From: Lysobacter sp. ISL-50
GTDB taxonomy: Bacteria > Pseudomonadota > Gammaproteobacteria > Xanthomonadales > Xanthomonadaceae
Assembly (NCBI RefSeq): GCF_018612875.1
Contig: NZ_JAGGRI010000037.1
Coordinates: 62,001-126,000, forward strand
DNA length: 64,000 bases
Reading direction: 5' to 3'
The notes beneath the pieces were generated by a model that saw only the letters and a list, made by a program, of their open reading frames with translations, ran no database searches and was not told the origin of the DNA. Positions 33,993-42,345 of the stretch are shown here, in pieces (positions within the stretch are counted from its first letter, which is position 1; each line of letters opens with the position of its first letter). The position numbers and the translations under genes were made by a program.

Positions 33993-35153
33993 ATGTTTCG
34001 CTGCATGCTGAAATCCACTAGTTCGTATCTGCGCCGCGTCTCAACCGGCGGCCCGGTACTGATGGCGCTGTTGCTCGCCTCGGGCGGCGGCACCGCGCTG
34101 ATCCCCTCCACCGCGCGGGCCTTGGACTGCGGCGCCAACAACGGCTACACCTGCCAGGGCGCCGCCAGCCAGTACGCGGGCGGCTTCAATCCCGGCGTCG
34201 GCAGCGGCGGATTCGGCGGCGGCGATTGCATCGCCACGCGCACACCGGTGGTGTTCGTCGCCGGCAACGGCGACAGCGCGATCAGTTTCGACATGCCGCC
34301 GGGCGCGGTCAGCGGCTACACCACGCCGGCCTATTCGATCTACGACGAACTCAAGTCGCGCGGCTACAACGATTGCGAGCTGTTCGGCGTCAGCTACCTG
34401 GACGCGGACGAGCGCGGCTCGCCGCAATACAACTATCACGAGCCGGCCAAGTACCAGATCCTCAGGACCTTCATCGACAAGGTCAAAACCTATACCGGCC
34501 GCAGCCAGGTGGACATCGTCTCGCACTCGCTGGGTTCGTCGATGAGTCTGGCGATGGTGAAGTACTACGGCTACCAGGCCAGCGTGCGCCGCTTCGTCAA
34601 CATCGGCGGCGGCCTGCGCGGATTGCAGACCTGCCTGAGCACGGGCTATCAGTCGGTGTACGCGCCGACCTGCAACGCCGAGGCGTATGTCTTCCCCTAC
34701 GACTACTACACCTTCGGCCTGTATCCCAGCAGCGGCGTCGCCTACTACGGCTACAACCGCTGGACCGGCAGCGGCAGCAACAGCCTGCGGGCGATGCCGG
34801 CGACGTACAGCACCATCGCCTTCTACAGCATCACCGCCGGCGCCTACGACCAGGTGCAGTGCTTCACCACCAGCTACTCGGCCGGATGCGCCAACGGCGC
34901 GCTGTTCAACGCCGCGGGCAACGTCAAGGCGCAGGTGGACATCGGCGCCGGCAGCAGCGCCTATGCCTACGACTGGGACTGGAGCGACGGCAGCCCGTAC
35001 AACGCCGGCGGCGGCGACACCAGCAACGGCGTCGGCCACTTCCGCTCCAAGACCAACGCCGGCCGCATCGTCTACAACATGCTGGCGACGACCTGCACCA
35101 CCGGCTGCGCGAACGGATACGCCGGGGTGAACGGGCCGGCGACGAATCGCTGA
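33993..35153 (+). CDS. PhaZ7-like extracellular poly(3-hydroxybutyrate) depolymerase
   Basis: A 386-residue exported protein with AGGAGG upstream of the start. The signal region ends near TARAL, and the mature chain begins DCGANNGYTCQG. It follows Paucimonas PhaZ7 as I recall it along its length: SQYAGGFNPGVGSGGFGGG, PVVFVAGNGDSAISFDMPPG, YSIYDELKSRGYNDCELFGV, SHSLGSSMSLA (nucleophile Ser near residue 178), AGAYDQVQC (Asp) and NAGGGDTSNGVGHFRSKT (His). PhaZ7 attacks native amorphous PHB granules without a binding module. Cysteine pairs are kept. The nucleophile motif is SHSLG where PhaZ7 has AHSMG. Confidence 0.9.
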   Translation: MFRCMLKSTSSYLRRVSTGGPVLMALLLASGGGTALIPSTARALDCGANNGYTCQGAASQYAGGFNPGVGSGGFGGGDCIATRTPVVFVAGNGDSAISFDMPPGAVSGYTTPAYSIYDELKSRGYNDCELFGVSYLDADERGSPQYNYHEPAKYQILRTFIDKVKTYTGRSQVDIVSHSLGSSMSLAMVKYYGYQASVRRFVNIGGGLRGLQTCLSTGYQSVYAPTCNAEAYVFPYDYYTFGLYPSSGVAYYGYNRWTGSGSNSLRAMPATYSTIAFYSITAGAYDQVQCFTTSYSAGCANGALFNAAGNVKAQVDIGAGSSAYAYDWDWSDGSPYNAGGGDTSNGVGHFRSKTNAGRIVYNMLATTCTTGCANGYAGVNGPATNR

Positions 35154-35172
35154 CCCGTACCGCGGCGGCGAA

Positions 35173-35556
35173 TCAGTCGGCCACCGCCGCGCCTTGGCGG
35201 CCGCAGCGGCCGTCGTCATGCAACGGCCGCAGTTCGCATTCGATGTCCCACTCGTCGCCGTGGACTTCGAGGAACCGCCGCGTGTGCGCGATCGCTTCCT
35301 CTTTCGTCTTCGCTTCCAGCATGGCGTAGCCGCCGATCACTTCCTTGGCCTCGGTGAAGGGCCCGTCGGTGGCGGCCACCTTGCCGCCGCGCAGGCGCAG
35401 GCGCACGCCTTCGGCGCTGGGCTTGAGCCCGGCGGTCTCGATCAGCACGCCCTCGCGGGTCATCTGCTCCATCAACTTGCCCATGTCGGCGAGCAAGCGC
35501 TCGCTGGGCGCCTGGCTGGTGGTCTCGTTGATCCGGATCAGCGAAAGAAAGCGCAT
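35173..35556 (-). CDS. YciI-like (DGPF) family protein
   Basis: A 127-residue protein with start at 35556 behind AGGAG. The YCII/DGPF fold shows RFLSLIRINE, GLKPSAEGVRLRLRGGKV and the DGPFTEAKEVIGGYAMLEAK motif that gives the family its name. Such proteins often sit next to ECF sigma factors, but none is adjacent. A catalytic role is unproven. Confidence 0.87.
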   Translation of the reverse strand: MRFLSLIRINETTSQAPSERLLADMGKLMEQMTREGVLIETAGLKPSAEGVRLRLRGGKVAATDGPFTEAKEVIGGYAMLEAKTKEEAIAHTRRFLEVHGDEWDIECELRPLHDDGRCGRQGAAVAD

Positions 35557-35995
35557 CGGTCGTCTCCTGGTGGCATGAAAGGGGAGCGCGGGCCGCCGGA
35601 CGGTTCCGGCGCGTAAACCCCGCTCCTGCCTTGACGACGAACGGGCGGCGGCCGGATCGACACGATGTCGAAAAATATTCGCGGCCGGGTCGTCGCGGCC
35701 GCGCGCCGGCCCGGCCGAACCGCCCCGCCCCGGAGCCGAACGCCAGGCGAAGCGCACGGCGCAACCCAGGCGCGGGCCGGTCTTCAGCGCGTGACGCGGC
35801 TCACAATCCTTGCGATGACGCGGATTTTTTGTCCTTCGCGATCGCCATAGACCGTTGCCACAAGAGCCGCTCGCCGCAAGCGACCGGCGCCGGCGATCGC
35901 GAGCGGGCCACGCAAGTCGCGCGGCGCGGACGCCGCGCGAGCAAGCCCAGGCGATGGTCGCCTGCGCTCGTTTCCACGCCTACAAGGAAATCGCC
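35557..35995. other. Divergent intergenic region
   Basis: 439 bp between the leftward YciI-like gene and the rightward small secreted gene. AGGAG and AAGGAAATC mark the two ribosome binding sites at its ends. Nothing else recognised. Confidence 0.5.
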
Positions 35996-36367
35996 ATGAA
36001 CCGGTTGTCCCTGATCCTCGCATCGTTGCTGTTGATCGTTGCCGGCATCGCCGCCGCCGCCGAACCGCCGGCCAAGGCGCCGGCGAAATTGACCGACGCG
36101 TTTCCGCAATCCACCGCGACCACGTGCGCGCTGCCGCCGAAAACCACCCAGTACTCGTTCTGGCAGTCGTGCAACGACGTGACCATGAACGGCTGCACCC
36201 TGCAGGCGAACTGCCGCATGGCCAACGGCAACTGGCGCAAAGCCACCTTCGACATGAGCAAGTTCGGCCAGTGCTATTCCGATCCCTTCGGCGGCCGCAA
36301 TCTGGTCAACAGCAACGGCAAGCTGTGCTGCGGCTATGCGGGCACGCCGCAGATCTGCGGCACCTGA
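35996..36367 (+). CDS. Small secreted protein, possibly cyanovirin-N-like lectin
   Basis: A 123-residue protein with signal peptide ending GIAAAAE. The mature domain has YSFWQSCNDVTMNGCTLQAN, then CRMANGNWRKATFDM, CYSDPFGGRNL, and VNSNGKLCCGYAG. The order 'sC--v---g--L-a-C---nG-w----D', then '--I-N-nGkL-C', is that of CVNH domains that bind mannose-rich glycans. Extra cysteines suggest a disulfide-stabilised variant. The similarity is motif-level only; a single CVNH repeat rather than the tandem of cyanovirin is visible. Confidence 0.55.
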   Translation: MNRLSLILASLLLIVAGIAAAAEPPAKAPAKLTDAFPQSTATTCALPPKTTQYSFWQSCNDVTMNGCTLQANCRMANGNWRKATFDMSKFGQCYSDPFGGRNLVNSNGKLCCGYAGTPQICGT

Positions 36368-36810
36368 GCCGCGCCGGGCAGGACGACGTGCCGGGCAGGT
36401 TGAGGCCTGTCCGGCACGAATGGGCGGCGCGACGCGGAAGGATTGAACGCGCCGCGTCGCGGCCGCCGCGTCGAAGCGCCCGGCGACACCGCCCGCATCG
36501 ATGAAGCGCTCGCCGTGTTCGCGCCCGCGCGCATCGCTGCATTGTGTGACCTCAACTGCAAATCCGGATCTATCTCGCCGCGCCTGTCCGAAACCGGGCT
36601 TCCGCCCCGTTCACACAGACAATGCTCGATCCGGATCGACCGGGGGACAAGAGATCTGGCTCACGCGCGCTCACCACCACGAGCGCGCTCGCCTGGGCTC
36701 GATCGCAGTGAATCCAGCCGCCGCCGCGCACTCACGACGGCGACGCGGACCACGCGCCCCGTCGTCCGTGCAAGGGATTGAGGATCGCCACGAACCCAAA
36801 GGAGAGCCCG
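36368..36810. other. Intergenic region upstream of tyrosinase
   Basis: 443 bp with no recognised gene. AAAGGAGAG immediately before 36811 is the tyrosinase ribosome binding site. Open frames extending across are shadows of low-complexity GC-rich sequence. Confidence 0.5.
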
Positions 36811-38469
36811 ATGCGCTACACACGCCGCGAATTTCTGAGCACCGCCACCACCGCCGTGGGCGGCTCGCTGCTGCCGTTCGGCTCGCTGCTGGCCGCCGGT
36901 CCCGGCGCCAAGGGCTCGGACCCGACCGCGCGCTATCGCCGCCACGATGTCGCCACCGTCGAAGGCCAGCGCATGCTCGCCAGCTACGCGCGCGGCGTCC
37001 AGGCCATGCTCGCGCTTCCGGCCGAACACCCGCACAACTGGTTCCGCAACGCCTTCACCCACTTCCTGGATTGCCCGCACGGCAACTGGTGGTTCTACGT
37101 CTGGCACCGCGGTTACGTGGGCTACTTCGAACGCACCATCCGCAAGCTCAGCGGCGACGCCAGCTTCGCCATGCCGTTCTGGGACTGGACCCGGCATCCG
37201 GAGATTCCCTCCGGCATGTTCGACGGCGTGCTCACGCCGACCGACGGCGCCTACGCGCCCTACACCGGCAACCTGTTCAAGTTCACCGAGTTCGTCAAAC
37301 CGGCAATGCTGAAGTACTGGAACTCGCTCAGCAGCGCGCAGCGCGCGCAGTTGCAAACGCGCGGCTATCCCACCTTCGACGATGTCTGGAACGATGTCAC
37401 CGGCTACAGCGTCGCGCACAAAGCCGGCCTGTCGGGCAACCAGAGCTTCGCCATCACCTGCGGCGCGCGCTATCTGTCGCGCTCCAATCCCAAGCTCGAC
37501 CCGAAGACCGCCTACGACGTCTCGCCGCACATCGTCAGCTCCGGGTTGATGCCGACCTTGTTCTACGATCCCAGCATCAGCAACAGCTTCGCCAGTTCCA
37601 AGACCGCGACCCATCTGGTGCAGCCCGACGGTTCGACGAACTTCTCGATCCTGGAAGGCTTTCCGCACAACAAGGTGCACAACTACATCGGCGGCGTCGG
37701 CGCGATCGATCCGGGCCCCTACGGCAATATGACCAACTTCCTCTCGCCGGTGGACCCGATCTTCTATCTTCACCACTCCAACATGGACCGGCTGTGGGAC
37801 GTGTGGACGAAGAAACAGCTCGCCGCCGGGCAGCCGATCCTGCCGACCGGCGACGACCTGGCGACCTTCATGGACGAGCCGTTCCTGTTCTACGTCGATG
37901 GCGAAGGCGGTTTCGTCGGCCCGAGCAAGGCCGGCGACTACGTCAGCACCACCGTGTTCGACTACGACTACGGCCCGGGCTTCGGCAGCGAGATGCCGAT
38001 CATTCCGCGGATCAAGCCGACCTCGTCCGCGAACCGCTACGGCGCGATCAAGGGCAACATCCAGGCCGATGCCGCTTCCGTCGTGCTGCCCTCGGCCCTG
38101 GTCAAGCGCCACCTCAGCGACGCGCTGCCGGCGCCGCTGATCGCCGAGGTCACCATGGACCGTCCCGAAGGCCTGGCGGTGACGCGCGAGTTCGACGTGC
38201 TGGTCAACGCGCCCGCTAACGTCAGCCGCGTCGATGCCGACAGCCCGTACTACGCCGGCACCCTCGCCTTCTTCGGCCCGACCATGCCCAACATGGCGAT
38301 GTCGCACTCGGCCACCTTCGCGGTCCCGCTGCGCAAGACCTTGCAGGCGTTCTCAAACTCGAACGCGGAAAGCGCCGGCACGCGGCTGAATATCCGGCTG
38401 GTGCCGTCGGGTACGCAACCGGCCGATCCGGTGCCGGTGCACGCGGTGTCGATCACCTCCGGCGGTTGA
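36811..38469 (+). CDS. Tyrosinase-family copper oxidase, Tat-exported
   Basis: A 552-residue protein. The N terminus MRYTRREFLSTATTAVGG is a twin-arginine signal, fitting export of a pre-folded copper enzyme. CuA: FTHF and HGNWWFYVWHRGYVGYFE (His-x8-His). CuB: HNKVHNYIGG (HxxxH) and DPIFYLHHSNMDRLW. The C-terminal ~200 residues form a beta-sandwich shielding domain (VDADSPYYAGTLAFFG). Tyrosinases hydroxylate monophenols and oxidise diphenols to quinones; melanin-like pigment or phenol detoxification is possible. It is followed 6 bp later by a small lipoprotein gene. Confidence 0.93.
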   Translation: MRYTRREFLSTATTAVGGSLLPFGSLLAAGPGAKGSDPTARYRRHDVATVEGQRMLASYARGVQAMLALPAEHPHNWFRNAFTHFLDCPHGNWWFYVWHRGYVGYFERTIRKLSGDASFAMPFWDWTRHPEIPSGMFDGVLTPTDGAYAPYTGNLFKFTEFVKPAMLKYWNSLSSAQRAQLQTRGYPTFDDVWNDVTGYSVAHKAGLSGNQSFAITCGARYLSRSNPKLDPKTAYDVSPHIVSSGLMPTLFYDPSISNSFASSKTATHLVQPDGSTNFSILEGFPHNKVHNYIGGVGAIDPGPYGNMTNFLSPVDPIFYLHHSNMDRLWDVWTKKQLAAGQPILPTGDDLATFMDEPFLFYVDGEGGFVGPSKAGDYVSTTVFDYDYGPGFGSEMPIIPRIKPTSSANRYGAIKGNIQADAASVVLPSALVKRHLSDALPAPLIAEVTMDRPEGLAVTREFDVLVNAPANVSRVDADSPYYAGTLAFFGPTMPNMAMSHSATFAVPLRKTLQAFSNSNAESAGTRLNIRLVPSGTQPADPVPVHAVSITSGG

Positions 38470-38475
38470 GCGGAC

Positions 38476-38865
38476 ATGCCCCGGCGCGCCGTCGCTCTCG
38501 CTCTCGCGATGCTGATCGCGCAGAGCGGGTGCGCGGCCGCCGGCGGCTACCGCACGCTGACGCTCGCGCATCCGCCGCGCGCGGGCGAAGCCGTCTATCT
38601 CGAAGTGCGCCTGGGCGCGTTGGCGGGCGGACAGGAAATCGAAGTGCTCGGCGAAGACGGCCGCAGCCTGGGCGTGATCTCGCCGCACGCGATCCGCGCC
38701 GGTCGCGACGCGGGCACCTACACCGTTCCCCTGCCCGCCGAAGCGATCCGCGGCACGCGCGTGCGCATCCGCCTCGTCACCACGCCCGCCGGCGGCACCG
38801 CACGCGATGCCAACGCGGATGAGGTACTGGAGCTGCGGGTAACGGGCGACGACGGGAAGAACTAG
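38476..38865 (+). CDS. Small lipoprotein, possible tyrosinase companion
   Basis: A 129-residue protein with lipobox IAQSGC. It is 6 bp from the tyrosinase stop, so cotranscribed. The mature part is beta-rich: GYRTLTLAHPPRAGEAVYLE, LAGGQEIEVLGEDGRSLGV, GTYTVPLPAEAIRGTRVRIR. This could be a small beta-sandwich that chaperones or anchors the oxidase, comparable in role to the MelC1 caddie of Streptomyces, but no MelC1 similarity or His-rich motif is evident. Confidence 0.65.
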   Translation: MPRRAVALALAMLIAQSGCAAAGGYRTLTLAHPPRAGEAVYLEVRLGALAGGQEIEVLGEDGRSLGVISPHAIRAGRDAGTYTVPLPAEAIRGTRVRIRLVTTPAGGTARDANADEVLELRVTGDDGKN

Positions 38866-38884
38866 CGAACCCGCCCGACGACAT

Positions 38885-38917
38885 CGGGCCGCTCCCATCG
38901 CCCATGGGAACGGCCCG
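38885..38917. terminator. Hairpin between convergent genes
   Basis: A 14-bp stem, nearly perfect (CGGGCCGCTCCCAT against ATGGGAACGGCCCG), with a 5-nt loop, between the tyrosinase operon and the leftward ADP-ribosyltransferase gene. No T-run on either side; probably a bidirectional termination structure. Confidence 0.6.
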
Positions 38918-38938
38918 GCGCCACCGCTAACCGCATCG

Positions 38939-39523
38939 TTACGGCATGGGCAGCCACACGTTCCCGCCCGGCGCCTGATAGTCGGTGATGTACGCGTAGG
39001 GAATCGAGGTCAGGAACGCCACCTCGGTCAGCCCGACCGCACCGACGCCGGTCAGGGCGATGAGCTGCGAAGCCGGCATGGTGGCGGCGTCGAAGACCAG
39101 ATTGGTGCTCACCGCCGAGGCCAGCACCGCGGAGTTGTTGCCGACCGGGATCACCGCGCCACGTCCGTTGCGCTGGTAGTTCAAGGTCATGGTCATTCGA
39201 TAGACGTAACTGCTGCCGTAGCCGCCCGCCGCCGGACTGACGTCGGTGGAGATGTGCACGGTGTCGTGGCTTTTGCCTTTCTTGATCTCGGCCATCAAGG
39301 TCAGCAGGTTGATCGGGTTGTTGCTGTTGAGCGCGGCCTGCAGCGGCGTGGTGTCGGCCGGCGGCGGCAACGCCACCGGCGCGTACGGCGGCGGCTGGCC
39401 CATGCAGCGATTGACCAGCGCCACGACCAGCGGCTGAGTCAGCGGAACCCAGGCGTTGAAGCCGCCCGCGGCCTTGATGTCGGCGGGGGGCCGGCTGTCG
39501 CCGCGGTACAAATTGATAGGCAT
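38939..39523 (-). CDS. Cholera-toxin-A1-like ADP-ribosyltransferase without signal peptide
   Basis: A 194-residue protein. LYRGDSRPPADIKAAGGF at residues 5-22 matches cholera toxin LYRADSRPPDEIKQSGG, and the NAD-binding Arg is residue 7 as in mature CtxA1. NPINLLTLMAEIKK followed by HISTDVSPA (residues 90-98) aligns with the INLYDHA...YVSTSIS segment, giving the central Ser-Thr-Ser motif (here ISTD). The TEVAFLTSIPYAYITDY segment (166-182) aligns with QEVSALGGIPYSQIYGWY, with E167 as catalytic Glu112. Leu165 replaces Glu110 of the ExE motif. The start is fixed by AGAAGGAG, so no signal peptide exists. Confidence 0.85.
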   Translation of the reverse strand: MPINLYRGDSRPPADIKAAGGFNAWVPLTQPLVVALVNRCMGQPPPYAPVALPPPADTTPLQAALNSNNPINLLTLMAEIKKGKSHDTVHISTDVSPAAGGYGSSYVYRMTMTLNYQRNGRGAVIPVGNNSAVLASAVSTNLVFDAATMPASQLIALTGVGAVGLTEVAFLTSIPYAYITDYQAPGGNVWLPMP

Positions 39524-39990
39524 GTCGAAACTCCTTCTGCGCTCCCTGGCGGGAGCCGATGCGATCGGGTTCGGAGGGATGCGGCCTCGCCGGGGGAATG
39601 CGCGGATGCAGCGAGGCCTGCGGGGTGGCGTTCAAAGATGAGTGCGTGCGGCGAGGGTTCGCCGACGAAGCGGTTCGCGCCGTGTCGAGCGGCCCGCCCG
39701 CTCCGGCGCATCGAATGCCACGCCGCACGCACTGGTTCAAACGCGAACGCATCGATGATGTGAAGACAGCTGGGTGCGGTCTGCGAGCGCAGATAAGCCG
39801 GTCGGCGGGCGTGCGTGCGGTTCGCCGATGCAACCCGGTCCGCGCCGCATCGCACCATCGGATTTGCCTTGGGCGAAAAGACATGCGATATGGCTCGCAG
39901 CCCGACTCGCTCCCGCGCGCGCTCCGCAAGGTTCGCCGGTCGCCAGCGGCATCGGTCCCCTGCTCCGGCATTTCCGACGAGGCCCGCCCC
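39524..39990. other. Divergent intergenic region
   Basis: 467 bp between the ADP-ribosyltransferase gene and the amidohydrolase gene. No gene recognised. The long open frame before 39991 is arginine-rich and is not accepted. Confidence 0.5.
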
Positions 39991-40827
39991 ATGATCAAGC
40001 ACGCCCTCCTGGGTTTGATGCTGTCCTGCCTGTCCCCGCTCGCCCTGGCCCAGGACGAAGTATTCGACGTCCACGTCCATGTCTGGCACGGCGAGAAATC
40101 GCTCAAGGAGTACTACGCGCAACTGGAGGCCGAGCACCAGCCGGTCACCCGCCACAGCGGCATCTACATGGCGATCAAGGGCGAAACGGAAGAGAACCGG
40201 CGCAAGAACGACGAGTTGATCGCTTTGTCGAAGCGCTATCCCAAACTGATGCCGATCGCCTCGGTGCATCCGCTCGACGGACAGGTCGCCATCGACGAGT
40301 TGAAACGGCTGGCCGGGCTGGGCGTGAAAGCGATCAAGCTGCATCCGCACACGCAGCACTTCGACATCGCCGACCCGCAGGTGCGCGCGCTGTGCAAACT
40401 GGCCGGCGAACTGGGCGTGGCGGTGTTGTTCGACAACTTCAACATCGTCCCGGGCGACAGCCAGAACCTGTTCAACCTGGCCGTGGGACTGCCCAAGACG
40501 CAATTCGTCTTCGCCCACATGGGCGGCCTGGATTTCCGCTTCTGGAACAGCCTGTTCCTGGCGCGCACGGCGAAGGATTTCTTCTTCGACAACATCCACT
40601 TCGACATCTCGGCCACCGTGGTGCTGGTGGCCGATTCGCCGGTCGAGCCGGAGTTTGTGTGGACGATCCGCAATGTCGGCATCGACAACGTGATGCTCGG
40701 ATCGGACTATCCGCAGCTCTCGCTCAAGCAGGCCAGCGATGCGTTGGAAAAGCTGGACCTGAGCGCGGAAGAGAAACGCAAGATCCGCTGGGGCAACGCC
40801 AACAAGTTGTTCGGCGACAAGCGCTGA
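39991..40827 (+). CDS. Secreted amidohydrolase-2 family metal hydrolase
   Basis: A 278-residue protein with signal peptide ending LALAQ. TIM-barrel amidohydrolase marks are FDVHVHVWHG (HxH metal pair), AIKLHPHTQHF, FVFAHMGG and VMLGSDYPQ (Asp). The fold fits hydrolases/decarboxylases of the ACMSD-like branch, but export to the periplasm is unusual for those. Substrate unknown. An upstream in-frame extension is rejected since MIKHALLG begins a normal signal peptide. Confidence 0.85.
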   Translation: MIKHALLGLMLSCLSPLALAQDEVFDVHVHVWHGEKSLKEYYAQLEAEHQPVTRHSGIYMAIKGETEENRRKNDELIALSKRYPKLMPIASVHPLDGQVAIDELKRLAGLGVKAIKLHPHTQHFDIADPQVRALCKLAGELGVAVLFDNFNIVPGDSQNLFNLAVGLPKTQFVFAHMGGLDFRFWNSLFLARTAKDFFFDNIHFDISATVVLVADSPVEPEFVWTIRNVGIDNVMLGSDYPQLSLKQASDALEKLDLSAEEKRKIRWGNANKLFGDKR

Positions 40828-40890
40828 CACCGCCGCCGCGGGCGGGCGGTTCGCGCGTCGATCGACACCGGCCGATCGACGCGCCCCGGA

Positions 40891-41811
40891 TCAGGCCTGC
40901 GCCAGGGCGAAATCGACCGCCGCGCACACCGCCGCGGCCTGCGCGGTATTGCATTGCTCGGGCGTGGCGCGCGGGCTGTCGGGATAGACCTCGGTGGTGG
41001 TGCGGTAGCGCGCGTCAGTGATGCCGGCGCACAGGCCCAGCGAACGCACCGGATAATTGATCACGCCCGGGGCGACGACCGTGGCGCCGATGATCTCGCC
41101 CTTGGCGTCGGCCGGGGCGATGTGGGTGATCATCGCCACCGCCGCGATCACCGCCTGCTGGAACTCGGGCTGCGGGTCTTCGCTGTCGCCGACCAGATAG
41201 AAACCGTCCGGGATTTCGCCCGGTTCGTCCGGCTTGCCATCGCGCGCGGCCAAGGCCGGGCGGAACTCGGATTCGTCCGTGTCGGTGGTCTCGTGCAGGT
41301 CGATGTGCATGAGCACGCGATCGCGCCACGGCGCCACCAACGCCATAAGCGCGGCCGATTCCTGCGCCGGGCTGTTGTCGCGGAACGAGCGGTTGGGATC
41401 GATCGCATCGATATTCCAGCGATGAATGCGTTCGTAAGCCCACGGGCTGACGCAGGGCGCGACCAGCAGGTTGGCCTTGCCGGCATAGTCCGCGGCGTGG
41501 CGCTCGACGAATTGCAGCGCGCCGTGCACGCCGCTGGTTTCGTAGCCGTGCACGCCGCCTGTGATCAACGCCGTGGGCAGGTCGTCGCGCCAGTCGCGGC
41601 TCTTGATCGCGAACAGCCGATAGCGATCGGGCGCGTAATCCAGTGCGCCGTACTCCACCACATCGAAACGCGAGCGCAGCGAATCGATCTTGCTCGCCAC
41701 CTCGGCTTCGTAGCTGCGATGGCGGACCTGCCGCGAGCGCCACTCGGCGACCTCCGCCGGCCCCCAGGGCTGGCCGGGCGTACCGATCGGGTAGAAGGCT
41801 TGGCTGGTCAT
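40891..41811 (-). CDS. M14 family metallocarboxypeptidase-like protein
   Basis: A 306-residue protein, cytoplasmic (no signal peptide). Zinc ligands are GGVHGYETSG (H-x-x-E) and MHIDLHETTD (second His). Supporting segments are WNIDAIDPNRSFRDNSPAQE (substrate-binding Asn-Arg) and a C-terminal TTTEVYPDSP with the catalytic-type Glu. This is the M14 pattern of the cytosolic branch that includes succinylglutamate desuccinylase-like proteins. A role in trimming cell-wall peptides or acyl-amino acids is possible. Confidence 0.85.
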   Translation of the reverse strand: MTSQAFYPIGTPGQPWGPAEVAEWRSRQVRHRSYEAEVASKIDSLRSRFDVVEYGALDYAPDRYRLFAIKSRDWRDDLPTALITGGVHGYETSGVHGALQFVERHAADYAGKANLLVAPCVSPWAYERIHRWNIDAIDPNRSFRDNSPAQESAALMALVAPWRDRVLMHIDLHETTDTDESEFRPALAARDGKPDEPGEIPDGFYLVGDSEDPQPEFQQAVIAAVAMITHIAPADAKGEIIGATVVAPGVINYPVRSLGLCAGITDARYRTTTEVYPDSPRATPEQCNTAQAAAVCAAVDFALAQA

Positions 41812-41967
41812 CGCGTCGCTCGCTTGGCTGCGTTACGGGAGAATCCGGGATTTTATCACCGCCGCCGCCATGTCCAGGCCGTTTTCGTCCGATGCCACGC
41901 GCAGACCATTGGCTGAGACCGGAATCCGCCCGGGCGGAATCCACGCGACGGTGAAACCATCGCAAGC

Positions 41968-42298
41968 GGGAGAAGGCTGAACCGAGCATTGCCCCTCTCC
42001 CTCTCCCGCGCCCCGAAGGAAGTCACCTTGGGTGGCACGCGGGAGAGGGGCTAAAACAGAACATTGACTCCCTCTCCCGCTTGCGGGAGAGGGCCGGGGT
42101 GAGGGAATGAGCGCCGCAGGCGCGAATGCTGTTGCTTCGAGTTCTGCCGCTGACCGCGCCCTCACCCCAACCCCTCTCCCGCAAGCGGGAGAGGGGCTAA
42201 AACAGAACATTGACTCCCTCTCCCGCTTGCGGGAGAGGGGCTAAACAGAGCAGTGACTCCCTCCGCCGCGCCTCCCCCGGATGGCAAGCGGGAGAGGG
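41968..42298. repeat. Tandem and inverted 'CTCTCCCGC' intergenic repeats
   Basis: At least five palindromic units of the type CCCTCTCCCGC-TT-GCGGGAGAGGG are present. Two copies of the spacer GGCTAAAACAGAACATTGACTC (42048- and 42197-) and a shorter variant GGCTAAACAGAGCAGTGACTC near 42239 link them. This is the kind of dispersed repeat found between genes in Xanthomonas and Lysobacter relatives. It lies between the M14 and M13 peptidase genes. Confidence 0.88.
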
Positions 42299-42345
42299 AC
42301 CGAGTCGGCGCTCCCGCGAACCGATCTCAGCAGATCTTCATTTCA

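Noticed and set aside
41968-42298. CRISPR array
   Set aside because: The repeated units are palindromic and unevenly spaced, spacers are themselves repeated, and no cas genes are near; these are dispersed intergenic repeats.
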